Shown one piece after another: positions 37,721-53,400 of a DNA stretch of 55,861 nucleotides; the stretch's first letter is position 1; every line of letters starts with the position of its first letter. Under the pieces are notes generated by a model. That model made no database searches. It saw only the letters and a program-made list of their open reading frames with translations, and was not told the origin of the DNA. Made by a program: the position numbers and the translations under genes. Source of the DNA: Bifidobacterium biavatii DSM 23969 (GTDB lineage Bacteria; Actinomycetota; Actinomycetes; Actinomycetales; Bifidobacteriaceae). Where the stretch lies: assembly GCF_000741165.1 (NCBI RefSeq), contig NZ_JGYN01000007.1, forward strand, positions 1 through 55,861. Reading direction: 5' to 3'.

Positions 37721-37886
37721 TTCATCAGCCGGCCGCCGGCTGCCACCGGTTCCGTCGCGATTGCGCGGGACTGGTCGGACCGGCGGTCGCAAGCTCCGCG
37801 CGCCTCGCGCTCGCGTAATGCGCGCGGCCCTATGACACAGACATCACAGATAGTTTCACAGACAGTTTCACAGACAGGACAATAGA

Positions 37887-41897
<4,011 letters not shown>

Positions 41898-42015
41898 CGG
41901 CCGACCCGTGTTGCCGCCAACTGCGCCAGAACAGCCGAATGGTTGCCTCGCCCGACATGACGAGGCTTCCAGTCGGTTGCCGATGAAGCGTGGCGGGAAC
42001 GACGGACGATGATCT

Positions 42016-42048
42016 GTGGCTCCGGTCCCCATGCGGGATCGGGGCCAC
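42016..42048 (+). terminator. hairpin after rpoC
   Basis: A 14-pair stem (42016-42029 with 42035-42048) including two G-U pairs, and a 5-base loop. The tail has only a short T stretch. The rest of 41898-42194 shows no gene. Confidence 0.65.
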
Positions 42049-42194
42049 AATCGTTTCAGCCAAGAACCGTCTCTTGTGGTTTATTCCTCGGAGTGTCTGG
42101 CCGTAGTGGATAGCTGGCGCGTGTTGCGGGACACGGTTCATTCCTTGGAGCTGGCGGGCGGCATGCCGGTCTTGTGCGGTTCGACCGGCGATGT

Positions 42195-44933
42195 TCAGCG
42201 GAATCGCAGCGATCGGAATGCACTCATCGGCAAACCAACATGCGGCGAATGTCCAGGACGCGCAATGCGAAGCCGAGACGTCCGGCGTTGCCGATGTGTC
42301 TGATCTGACTGGTGCGGCGCTCGTCGTCGTGCCAACGACAGTCTTGTCTTCAATCGTTTCGCACATGGCAGCGATGCGAGCAGCGATTGACGGACCGGCA
42401 TCAATGCCCGCCAATACGATTCAGCTTGCGCCGCGGATACCGGACCGCCGGAATACTCCGCATAATCCGCCGTATCGCACAGCGACCGCAGCAACATCTC
42501 GTCGATCCCAAACCTCCGCGCAGCCGAACGGGCCTGAGCCCGTCTGGTGCCGGTCAGATCGACGCCGCTTTGCCGAGCCAACGTCAGCAGCGACGACCAG
42601 CCGGCTACGATGCGGCGATTGGGCGGACCCCGATGCCGTAGTCGCCAGAGCATCGCCGATTTGCCCGTTAGAATGGCCCCGCATACCACTGTGAGTATCC
42701 ACAGTGGACTGCCATACCCGGCAACAAGCATCACTATCCGTCCCACGGACAATCCCTGTGACTGGGGATTGGACGGATCCTCGGCGTCCTGCCCGGACAC
42801 CGTCGAGGTGCCGCGGTTGCGCATTTCATCCCGCAACGGATCCGTCAGCGGGGGAGGAGGCTGCCGAACCAACGTGAGCGGGTCCGGCGGAGCCGCACCA
42901 GCGGAATCGTCTGGAATGCGGGTTTCCGGCGGCGTCGGGTACACGGCCACCCAACCCAAATCGCGGAATTTGACTTCCACCCACGCCGCCGCATCGGCGC
43001 CGGTAAACCGAGTGACGGTCGAACCGTCCGCTTGCCGGACCGTGCGCCCTTCGCTGATCGCACCGCTTTCGTCCTTCGGCAAAAATCCAAGGACCACGCG
43101 AGACGGCATGCCAAGACCACGCACGGCCAACGCCATTGCAGACGCATACTGCTCACTGTTGCCAACCATTATGTCGCCGCCAAACAGCATCGACAGACGA
43201 TAATGTCCATGACCGGAAGGCGACGGGTAGTCATCCGCCAAACCGTCGGAAAACCAGCCATTGGACCGCAATGCGTTCGCCAACGCCATCACCACGGCAC
43301 CATCCGTATCGTGCCCGGCGGCGGTCGCGTTTGCCCATGCACTCAATGAGTCGGGAACGTCAAGCACGGCCGTTTGCCGCATATCGTCGGCAAACGCCCG
43401 AGCCAACGTCTCATTGTCGATATTCGGGTCGGTGACCCCGGTCTCCTCATAGACCAGCCCTGCCGACAACGTCCCGGACAGCAATGCGGAACGTGATTCA
43501 CCGTTGTAATACACGTTTGCGCCCGACCCGGATCCGGCCGTGCCGTTGTCGTCCGAGGATGATCCGCTCGCCGCCGAATCATCGGAAGATACGCCGGCGA
43601 CAACGTTGACGGTACGGGCCGTGCCCGCGAGCGGCAACCAATGGTCCCGCAATTCCTGCTCCACGGCGAACACGGCGGAAAACGGGACGCACCCGGTCGT
43701 TGTCGTTTCCCCGACGATGTTCCCCGCAGCCGCATTCATGACGCCGTTTCCGTCTTTTTCACCGTCAGTGCAGACCGTCACGTCATCGGAAGAAGCGATG
43801 CCATCACCGATCAGCCGATACCGGGATGAGGCGGGAGCACCGTCCGACGTGCCGGACAAATGCCATACATTGCCGTCAAAAGCGTCCATCACCGCCAGAC
43901 GGACCGGTGTCCCCGCCGGCAGGCCGGTGACGGCGAGCAACACGTCATCGTGATGATCTTTCAACAAGCCACGCATGCCGTTGAGCGGGCTGGTCTGACC
44001 ATATGCTTCCGGAGGAGGATCGTACCGGTTCCTCAGCACCAGCCTCTGCGCCGGAGACAGCGCGCATCCTCCGGCCGCAGCCAGCAAACCGGCGGCAACC
44101 AGCATGGACATTGCCGTCAGCAGTCGACCGGAATCCAACTCATGCCGGCGATACGAGCACCACGTTAGAGGCACGATGGCCGCAAGCACGCCTGCGGCGG
44201 TGCGGTGCACCCCATTCGACGTACCCAGCAGCGCGCACAGGACGAACACCGTCATGTCGAGCGTCCAGCCGACCGTCAGCATGAGTCGTGAGCCGGCGTC
44301 CGTGCCCGCCAGACATATGGCAACAAGGAACGATCCCCACATGCAGATCGTCCATACGGCCGACAGACATGCGTACGACGCGCCGATCGGAGGCTCTACG
44401 GCGATCAGATACTTGAACGACGCCACCGCATCCGTCCATCCCGAACACGCCGTAGCCACCCATGAGACAACGGCGGGCAATCCGCCCGAACCCGACATGC
44501 CGGCACCGGCGTCCGTTCGGTCCAGCAACGACAACAGCGGCCCGGACAGCCCCTGCGCCGATGCAAGCAAGGCGATCGTTCGCCAGACGCCCCATGAGGC
44601 GCTCGCTCCCCAAGCAGCGAGCAGCCCGATTCCTGTGGACGGCAGGGCCGCGAACGCCCAAAGCATGGCGGAACCATACACGTCGATGAGATTCGACGCG
44701 GCCAACAGCACCATGACGCCTGCGACGGGAAGTGCACTCCATCCTGCACCGGCGACGACCGTGCGCGGCGACGCCGACGCCGATGCGGGCATAAACGGCG
44801 CCGGTTCGGTTACGGGGCGCGGAGAGCCACGTCGAACAATCGAAAAAGAACGCCGCTTCCCGCCCTGTGACCGGGCCGAGTTTCGAGCACGACGATGACG
44901 TGCTCCGTTCGACGGTGGGAATGAAATGGTCAT
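42195..44933 (-). CDS. tgm: transglutaminase-like membrane protein (TgpA-like), catalytic triad lost
   Basis: 912 aa. A basic N-terminus (~55 residues) is followed by several membrane helices (about residues 60-280), a large outside domain, a last helix near residue 745, and a cytoplasmic tail of about 150 residues. The transglutaminase core is recognisable, but Cys is replaced by Ser593 in GNSEQYAS, His by Ala649 in DAAAWVEV, and Asp by Tyr665 in VYPTPPE. It is therefore probably a non-catalytic binding protein. GGAGG lies before the ATG at 44933, which overlaps the DUF58 stop as ATGA. It is the last gene of the kinase cluster in this window and converges on rpoC. Confidence 0.85.
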   Translation of the reverse strand: MTISFPPSNGARHRRARNSARSQGGKRRSFSIVRRGSPRPVTEPAPFMPASASASPRTVVAGAGWSALPVAGVMVLLAASNLIDVYGSAMLWAFAALPSTGIGLLAAWGASASWGVWRTIALLASAQGLSGPLLSLLDRTDAGAGMSGSGGLPAVVSWVATACSGWTDAVASFKYLIAVEPPIGASYACLSAVWTICMWGSFLVAICLAGTDAGSRLMLTVGWTLDMTVFVLCALLGTSNGVHRTAAGVLAAIVPLTWCSYRRHELDSGRLLTAMSMLVAAGLLAAAGGCALSPAQRLVLRNRYDPPPEAYGQTSPLNGMRGLLKDHHDDVLLAVTGLPAGTPVRLAVMDAFDGNVWHLSGTSDGAPASSRYRLIGDGIASSDDVTVCTDGEKDGNGVMNAAAGNIVGETTTTGCVPFSAVFAVEQELRDHWLPLAGTARTVNVVAGVSSDDSAASGSSSDDNGTAGSGSGANVYYNGESRSALLSGTLSAGLVYEETGVTDPNIDNETLARAFADDMRQTAVLDVPDSLSAWANATAAGHDTDGAVVMALANALRSNGWFSDGLADDYPSPSGHGHYRLSMLFGGDIMVGNSEQYASAMALAVRGLGMPSRVVLGFLPKDESGAISEGRTVRQADGSTVTRFTGADAAAWVEVKFRDLGWVAVYPTPPETRIPDDSAGAAPPDPLTLVRQPPPPLTDPLRDEMRNRGTSTVSGQDAEDPSNPQSQGLSVGRIVMLVAGYGSPLWILTVVCGAILTGKSAMLWRLRHRGPPNRRIVAGWSSLLTLARQSGVDLTGTRRAQARSAARRFGIDEMLLRSLCDTADYAEYSGGPVSAAQAESYWRALMPVRQSLLASLPCAKRLKTRLSLARRRAPHQSDQTHRQRRTSRLRIARPGHSPHVGLPMSAFRSLRFR

Positions 44934-46177
44934 GACAGGACCTCCATGATCACGGGCAGCTCATCGAGCGCTCCGATGCGAGCCACCACTGTGCCATACA
45001 TGCTCATGACGCGGGACCGGGCTCCGTCGTGCCGGCCGTACGTCTCGTGATCGGACGGTTCTGGCTGCGTCTGCACCACCAGGCGATCGGTTCCGGAACG
45101 GAATGTTGGGACATGCGCATAGGTTGCGGGATCATGCCGGGATCCAATGACCGTGCACTGCAGAACGGATGGGCCGGTGCGAAGCGCAAACGATCGATGC
45201 CACGGCGCATCGAATCGTCCGGCACCGAATCCTGCACCGGGAGCCGGTTCGGAAACCGCTGCAATTGTGCTGCAAAAATCAAGGAACTCATCGGCATGCC
45301 GTGGACGAACGCATTCGCCGCTGGCTTGCGCGGTCAACGGTCGGCGCGACAGCAGGCATTGAGCTCCGATGGAGGCGAATATGCTGACCGCAAGCTCGAA
45401 TTCGGCATCATCGGCATAACCGGAACCATCCGCATCGATCAGCAGATCGGTATCGACCCGGCACGACGCATCATGTTGCCGCACCATCAGTTTGCCCGTA
45501 CGCGACGTGCTCAGCCAATGCACGCCGCGCAGATCGTCACCCGGTCGATATTCGCGCAGCCCCTGGAAGTCGAAATCGTCGTCGACGATGCGGCCACTCG
45601 GCTCGCCATCCAGATCATGGGCCGCGCCCACATCCGGCATGCGAAACCGCACGGTACGCGGATGAACAAACACGCGGCAAGCATCCGTGCCCCGACGTTC
45701 CCCGTGCATCAGCCCTAGCGGGTCACCCGAACGAATCAGGACAGGACCGATGTCCAGCACGCAGCGGGACCGCGACTCGACCTCCAACCGGATCGATTCC
45801 CTGCCACCAATGCCAAGACGCGGAAAACGGATACGGTGCATATTCGAGCCGACCGGCATCAGCGCGCGGCATGGCGGTATGACGGAAACGCCAGGATTCT
45901 TCGCTGTCACGCTGATGCCGAGGGATTCGCCTGCCGTCAGTCGCAACGCGGACACGACGATCGAGACATCCCCGCACACGGCATTGCTTGACAAGGCAAA
46001 GGCCATGACGGACAGGAAAACCAGCGCGATGCCCGCCGACAGCGCTCCCGACCAACCGGTAAAGGGGAACGACATCAGACAGCCGGCTCCGAACGTCAAG
46101 GCCAGCCACCCCAGTGGCGACACCGACGGACGCTGAGATCGGCCAAGACGTTGCCGGAGCCGGTGGCGGACGTTCAT
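44930..46177 (-). CDS. DUF58 domain membrane protein
   Basis: 415 aa. Two hydrophobic segments near residues 22-65 anchor it, followed by a beta-rich region and the DUF58 signature REYRPGDDLRGVHW, then GKLMVRQHD. DUF58 proteins pair with MoxR ATPases and often have a von Willebrand A-like fold, and the pair is thought to act as a chaperone or assembly system. It is placed between moxR (34-base gap) and the transglutaminase-like gene (4-base overlap). GAGGAGG lies 5 bases before the ATG at 46177. Confidence 0.88.
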   Translation of the reverse strand: MNVRHRLRQRLGRSQRPSVSPLGWLALTFGAGCLMSFPFTGWSGALSAGIALVFLSVMAFALSSNAVCGDVSIVVSALRLTAGESLGISVTAKNPGVSVIPPCRALMPVGSNMHRIRFPRLGIGGRESIRLEVESRSRCVLDIGPVLIRSGDPLGLMHGERRGTDACRVFVHPRTVRFRMPDVGAAHDLDGEPSGRIVDDDFDFQGLREYRPGDDLRGVHWLSTSRTGKLMVRQHDASCRVDTDLLIDADGSGYADDAEFELAVSIFASIGAQCLLSRRPLTAQASGECVRPRHADEFLDFCSTIAAVSEPAPGAGFGAGRFDAPWHRSFALRTGPSVLQCTVIGSRHDPATYAHVPTFRSGTDRLVVQTQPEPSDHETYGRHDGARSRVMSMYGTVVARIGALDELPVIMEVLS

Positions 46178-46211
46178 GGAATCCTCCTCACCTGATTTCG
46201 TGCGTTGCCGG

Positions 46212-47375
46212 TCACAGACCCGCCGTCAACCTTGACGATGGCACGGGAACGTTCTCCAACGTGCGTTCGACGACTGACCGCCCGGTCGTCCCCTCGAACA
46301 TGGCTTTGGACGACACCGCCAACCGATGGGCCAGTACAGGCACCGACAGATCCCTGATATCGTCAGGAAGCACATATGCCCGGCCCTGCGAGGCGGCCTG
46401 AATGCGCGCGCACCGTATCAAGGCGATCGCGCCCCTTGTCGAAGGGCCAGACGCGACCTGCTCGCATCGCCGAATCGACTCGACCAAGCGCAAAACGTAT
46501 TCGAGCAGGCTGTCTTCCACATGCACGCGTTGCACGGCGGCCCGCATATCGGCCACGTCAGCCGTGGTCCATACGGGTTGCACCTCGTCCGCACGATCTG
46601 CCACGTCAATCTGACGAAGAACGCTCAGACCAGCCTCATGCCCGGGATGACCGATCGACGTGCGAATCATGAATCGGTCCATCTGCGCTTCTGGCAAGCC
46701 GTAAGTGCCCAACTGATCGGATGGATTCTGCGTGGCCACCACAAAGAACGGGTTCGGCACGGCGCGAGATACCCCGTCCGTCGTGACGTGACGTTCCTCC
46801 ATGACCTCCAGCATTGCGGACTGCGTTTTCGGCGAAGCCCGGTTGATCTCGTCGGCAAGCACCACCGATGCGAATATCGGGCCCTCGCGGAACGAGAACC
46901 TGCCGCTTTCGCCGTCGTATATCGTGACGCCGGTAATGTCCGACGGCAGCAGATCAGGCGTGAACTGGATGCGTTTGAACGGAACCCGTATCGCATGCGC
47001 CAGGGCGCGTGCCAGCTGGGTTTTGCCGGTGCCCGGTTCGTCCTCGATGAGCGCATGTCCTCCCGCCAGCAACGCGGTGATGCACAGCCGTATTGGCTCC
47101 GGCTTGCCTACCAGCACGCCTGCCACGGTGTCGGTCAGCAAGTCGAACGACTCCTTGAACCGTGACATGCCGCCATGCCGTGCCGTTTCCGATGCGCGGG
47201 TCTTTCGCGGGGACGCGTTTCGGCACAATGGCGGGGCTGTCGGGGAGTCCTGCTTTGTCGGTGCTGCGGCTCGCGGAGGCGTCAGACGCGTCTGATCCGA
47301 CAGACATGTCTGATCGGACGGGCTGGTCGGAGGAGACAGACGTGTCATGTCGTCGAACGGAGAACTGGTGTCCAT
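46212..47375 (-). CDS. MoxR family AAA+ ATPase
   Basis: 387 aa. Walker A is EPGTGKTQ (Lys118), Walker B is VVLADEIN (about 171-178), and sensor 1 is VVATQNPSDQLGTYGLPEAQ, all in MoxR style. The first ~69 residues are a Pro/Ser/Thr-rich extension that is not part of the AAA domain. A Met at residue 70 could start a short form, but AAAGGAG lies 6 bases before the ATG at 47375 and supports the long form. It would remodel partners such as the DUF58 protein encoded next to it. It lies 84 bases after the giant FN3 gene. Confidence 0.92.
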   Translation of the reverse strand: MDTSSPFDDMTRLSPPTSPSDQTCLSDQTRLTPPRAAAPTKQDSPTAPPLCRNASPRKTRASETARHGGMSRFKESFDLLTDTVAGVLVGKPEPIRLCITALLAGGHALIEDEPGTGKTQLARALAHAIRVPFKRIQFTPDLLPSDITGVTIYDGESGRFSFREGPIFASVVLADEINRASPKTQSAMLEVMEERHVTTDGVSRAVPNPFFVVATQNPSDQLGTYGLPEAQMDRFMIRTSIGHPGHEAGLSVLRQIDVADRADEVQPVWTTADVADMRAAVQRVHVEDSLLEYVLRLVESIRRCEQVASGPSTRGAIALIRCARIQAASQGRAYVLPDDIRDLSVPVLAHRLAVSSKAMFEGTTGRSVVERTLENVPVPSSRLTAGL

Positions 47376-47459
47376 GATCGCTCCTTTACGTATTCGGCCA
47401 CGTGCATTACACGTGCATTATCGGAAAGCGGCATATGGCGGAACGGGCGGGTCTTGCCT

Positions 47460-50400
47460 TCAGACAGCATTCGTCGGCGGCACCCGTGCCCGCTGGAGGG
47501 GCCGATCGGAAGCGGTGCGTCCCAGGACGGATTCGCTGAACGTTGCGACGGCAAATGCCGAAAAAGTCCGTGTGGACGGCAGTGCTGACGCAGTGGCCGT
47601 CTTCGCCGTGTGTCGATTCGGATGTTCGCCCGTCGTGGATTCCCGCAGCGGATCAACGATCCTGGAACGGTTCCGGTTGCTGGAACGTTGCCCGCGGTTT
47701 CGTTCGGAGTCAGCCTCCTCGCCGCGGTCATCGACGGGAACGGCATCGTCGGAGGAGTCGGCGTTGGATGGCTCCTTGGCCCCGTCACCACCGCCAGCGC
47801 CTTTGCCCTCTTGGTTTTTGGCGCCCGAACCCGCATCGCCGGCGTCTTTGTCGTTGCCGCCGTTGCCCTCAGTTATCTCCGTGTCCTTATTGTCCTTGTC
47901 GTTCTTGTCGTTCTTGTCTTTGTCCTCCTCTTTATTCTCGTTGTCTTCTGTATCGTCTGTGTCCTTCCGGTCGTCTTTGTCTTTGCTTTCCTCCTTGTTC
48001 GGATTTGCGCGAAACCCTTGCACGAACCCGCCGTTCGCTTCGTGCTCGATGCCGGTTTCCCCGGCATTGGACACAACACGAACCGACCACGTATACGATT
48101 CGGCCCGTTCAAGCCGGCACTGCGCAACATCCAGTTTTTGACTGCCGCCGTTCCACGCCACCATGCAGGAAGATCCACCTTCGGGCGTGACCACGATATA
48201 CGAGGAGACATCCCGGCCCCAAGCTTCGATGCCGCCTCCGTTGACGTCGATAAGATCGGCGGTGTCGGCGCTCCACGACACATTGCCGGGCAGCTCGATG
48301 ACCGCCGGCACCCGATACACGTACGGAGTCGCTGAACCCGCGGCCTCCGGTCCGGACACGCCGTTGAGTAGCTGCCGCACGCGGAAACCGGAGAACGTCT
48401 GCCACGGTTTCAACTCGAAAGTTGCGGAAGTCCCTGTCACCGTCCGGTCGGAAAAACCGGGCGACGACACGACGAACGAATCGAACGCCCCCTCCGCACT
48501 CCATGAGGCTGTGCAGACGGCATCCGCGCAGGAAAACGACGGTGACGACGGGGCCTCCACATCGTATCCGGCAACCGCTTCGTTGCTGGAAGCTGTTACC
48601 GAGGCGGCACCGGACCGGGCAGGACGCAGCGTTGCGGTAACGCGCAGCCGCCGTCCCCACTGAGATGCGTCAGCCGTGAACGACGTAGACGGTGACGCAC
48701 AATCCATGTCAACGGTCGCATCCCCACTGACCGAAATGCCTCCGCATCCCGCATTGCGCAGGTCTCCAAGCGTAACGACGATACGCATCCCGCCCTTACG
48801 ATCCGTCGATTCCAAAGAAACGGCAATGGGCACCGGGTCTCCCCATGGAAGCGCCGACTCGATGGACTCGCCATGGTTGCCGACTCCCACACGGTTGACT
48901 GCTGCGACCGAGGCCCGAAACGACGCACCATCTGTAATCGCCTCGTCCGGAATCGTAAACGCTGCTTCCAATCCGGTTACGGTCTGCACAGCCGAATAGC
49001 TGCCCGAAGCGCTTGACAAGGTCACCCGATATTCGTCCGGCGCGCTGCCTGAATAATCGGGGGCGCTCCATTTCACGACAACGCCGTGATAGTCGGCAGT
49101 CACCGTCACATCGACGGGTACTCCAGGCAACCGGTCGGGAGTTGCCCGAACCGCTGCGGATGGTTCAGACCAGCCAACCGCATTGCGCGCGCGAACGGTG
49201 AACTCATACGTCCTTCCGTTCTCCAAACCGGTGATGCTGCATACGGTCGCCAATCCGCACGATCGTTCGCCATCATCCCAAGACACCGCATATTCGACGA
49301 TCGGACTGCCGTTCGCCGCTCCCGGCGTCCACGATAGGCTGACCATGCCGTCCGCCGGTTCTCCGGAAACTGGTGAAGGCAGCGGAGGAGCAGGCACATC
49401 GGACACGGACACGCTGATCGTGCCGTCCACCCTTCGTTCCGGATCACACGTGGCATCCTCGACGGTGAACCGTATCGAATACGCTGCCGCACCGCTATCC
49501 GCAGGCACGCGAACGAACAGGGGACCGGATCCGTCGCAGCCGTCCACAATCAGCGGAGAGTCTTGTCCCGGATCACATCCGACAAGCTTCAGCGGCGTAT
49601 CGGGGAACGGATTGTACGCGTTTGCCAACGGATCAATCCGGACACGCTCGCCTGCCCCGGCCTGCACGGCAGCATCCTGCACTTTGGCCATCGGGCGTTT
49701 GGACGCCGTCACCTGCACCGTCATCTCGGACCACACGATGCCGGCCGCATAATGAACGGATACAGGCACCGCCACAGTGGTCCCGGGTTTCGCATCAACG
49801 GCGGCCGTGACGGACAACAACCCGGAGCCGGAGACCGCTGCCTCCAGGCCATTCGCCGTCATGCCTCCGGAATATGAGTATTCGGGCGCCTTCCCGGCCG
49901 CCGCATATCCGATAGGTGCCGTGGTCAGCTCGCGAAGATCAATATCCTGGCGCTCGCCGGGCTCCAGTTCGATCGATGCCGCCGTGAATGCGGGAGCGGG
50001 CGTCTCCCTGCCGATGACCGTGATGGGCAGCGTCAGCACGGAGGAATTAACGATCCGCGCCGAGTCGTCGGACTTCGCATCCGTGACCGTGAACGTGATC
50101 GAAGCAGGCCCGGCATAGCCAGCGGCAGCAGTGAACTGCAGCGTCTGATCGTCAACGACCAGATCGCCCCCATCCGATTTGGTAGCGCTGACCAGTTCGG
50201 GAGCACTGATATACGCCGTTTTACCTGCACCGACGCGCACATGGTCCGCAAGACGGATGACGATCGTCTCCCTTGCATTCACAGCCAATGCCGGCGCCTT
50301 GGGGCGCAACATCGGAGGAAACACGCCGTATGCCGGCACATGGATGAACGCGGTCGCGACAATGCCGTACGTCGTGTTCGTCACCGTGTAGGGCACGGCG

Positions 50401-53400
50401 CGCGCCTCGTCGACCAGATCAATGCTGATTGTCGTGGAACCGTCGCCGATCATCCGCGCATGGTCGGCTGCAGACGATGCGACCGCAACCTTGAGCTCGT
50501 CGGGAGAACCGGAAGGATTCGCGATCCAGGGAGACACATCGATCTCCACGCTTTGCCGGTCGATCGTCGCCGACGCCGGCACACGATAGTCGTAAGCCGT
50601 TGGCGGCTCGATTCCGGCCTCTTCGTCAACCGTGACGGTCAGTGTTGCCGTACTGCTGAGCCCGGCCGGATCCCTGACCGTGTAGGTCACATACCCCGTG
50701 CCGGAAACACGTGGCGCGATCAGCTCGATGGATGAGCCGTTGACGTGCGCGTCATCGATGCCCTGCGTTTCCAGCCGTTCGTCCAACGACAGCTCAACTC
50801 CTTCCGCCGCGATGTCGTTAGCGGTGACTGGAACCAAGGCACGCGTGCCGGGACGCAGCGTGATTCCGTCATCTCGGGCCACCACGCCGGATCTTGCCGC
50901 GTTGGGCACGATGCCGACGCGAATGGTTGCCTGCGCCCGCTGCCCGGTCCAATCCTCCACAGCATAGGAGAACGTGTCGGTTCCAGCCGAATCCGCATAC
51001 GCCTCGTAAGTCAGATGGTCCGCGCCGACTTCGACGACCCGGCCCAGTGAAGGCACGGTATTGCCCAGTCCGAGCAGTATGACGTCATCGCCGTCGGCGT
51101 CAATGTTGGACAGGGGAATCGTCACGTGCACCGTATGCCCGGCAACGGTCTGCGCCTCCACGTTACGCGGCATGGGCGCGGCTTTGCCTTCTGCATCGCC
51201 GGCATGCACAGTTATCGTGAGTCGCCCCGATGCGGCGTTGCCGTAACCGTCGCGTATCGTGTAGGTCAGCTGATACGTGCCGGGTTCATGACCGGCCTGA
51301 TAGCGAATGCTCCCATCGGACACGAATGCCAGTCCGCAAAACAGGTCTCGGTCATACCGCAGCTCGTCAAGCAGTGTTATGCCGGCGCCATTCGAGTGCA
51401 GGACCCGGTCGAGTACGTTAACCGATGCGATGCCGCCGGTACGCACCCGCATGCTGAGATCCGGAGCCGTTGGCGCGACCTCGGACACGGCTGAAGCCGG
51501 CGGGTGCAGGATGATGGTTCCCGTCGCAGTCCCGGCGGCATTGGCGGCCACATAGGATATGCGCACGGGAGCCGTCGGAATCCTCCTTGCGGTCAGGTAC
51601 ACGCGCTTATAAGCCACCAATCCGGCGGAAATGCCGGAATCCGCGTCGGCGCGCACCGACGTGACGCTCAGTACGCCGCCCATCGGATCGATGTCATTGG
51701 CCAACGGTTCGACGATGGCGGTTCCGTCATTGCCGAGGAGCGCCACATCGTTTGCGGCCACGGGCATCGCAGCCTCGCCGGAGACGTCCGCCACCTCGAC
51801 GCGAGCCAACCCGATCGTCGGCACCTCGCCTTGGACAACGGTGTACGGCACATAGTAAGTGCCTTCCTGTGCTGCCGAAAACGAGAACGACAGTCCCGCA
51901 TCCAACGTCACACTGGCACCGTCCGGCGCTTCGGCGGCAATCAATGACACGGGACGGCTCGATGTGGCTCGCACATGCGGTTCGAGATCGACGATGGTGC
52001 GAACGCCCGGCGTCGCCTGCGCGCAGACCGCCTCCACGGTCGCTGCCAAGGTGTCGGCGGGATGGACGGAGAAATATACCGTGCCAAAGCAGGTGTTCCG
52101 ACCGTCGGACACCATCACTTCGACGCCGATTCTTCCTGATTCCACTGAACCCGGGTCAAAAATTAGCTGCCCGTCGGCGCGGACGGATACCGATACCCTG
52201 CCTTCTTCTGTATGTGGCGCGGCGGCGACCAGAGACAACGGGTCGCCATCCGTATCCAGAAAACCGGCAAGCGCGTTCACCGTATAGATGGCTCCCTGTT
52301 CAACATCGTATTCCGCGGGAGCATCGGCTTGCACAGGCGCGTGATTGTCGTCCGCGTCGGTCAGATTCAACGTTACGGATGCTGTGGATGATTGCCCCCG
52401 TCCGTCGTCGACCGTATACGAGAATGACGCGGTACCAGCTTCGGCGTGACTTGCGTCCAATTGCAAGTACCGTCCGCCATGAATCGGCTGTACGGCAAAC
52501 GCGGCATCGGCGGGTACGTTCACCGCGGCGATGCGCAGCACCGAACAGTCGGTCTGCTCATCGTTGCGCTGCACGTCAAGAATCTGCATACCACCTGCAC
52601 GGGCGCCGAGCTCATCGTCCATGGCGCGAATCGACCCCGATTCAGCTGAACACGTTGACGAGAATTCCCGCTGCCCATTGGCCGAAGCGTCGTTGCCGGT
52701 ACGATCCTTGGACTCGTCGGCGCTCGTGGTGTTCCACTGGACGCTGACGGCTTGCGTGGAGGCTGCGGGATTCCACACAACGCCGTTGGCCACGTCATTG
52801 AGCAGGGCGTGACGGTGATTGGCACGAAACACCAGATCGGAAGTGCCGTCGACCGTTTCCAGCGTCGTAAACCCGGCGCCGTTGGAGGAGCCGGCAGCAA
52901 CGTCGTCGAGATCGCAAACACGCAGATAATTGTCGCCCACACGGCTCCACGCCGCATGGATGCAGCCCGCCACGGACACCGGTTGCGCCGGCTCGGCCGG
53001 GATTCCGGCCGTCATGGTGTCCATTTCGCCTGATTCGGACAGATCGATCAGATATAACCCGTCACGTCCGGCGGCCGCAACCTGGCATGCCTGTTCTCCG
53101 TCAATGGAAGGGGATTGCAGGAGCAGACGCTGCTCTCCGGTGCTGGCCTTGCCGGATGGCCAGTGCACGTCGCCGCCGATCGAGACGATTGGCACGCCGC
53201 AAATCACGGTAAACCCATCCACCGGAAGGGAAGCGCCGACATCGATTGCCGTGATGCGTTGCGCCCGGCCGCCGGGCTTGGCGATGCGCAGCACGTCGCC
53301 GTCCCGAGGTCGATACCCGTACAATGAGCCGTCATGGGTGACCACGGCCCGACCTCCGTCGCCCAACGTAAGCTGTGGTTCCCCAGTCCGCGGCCTGATA

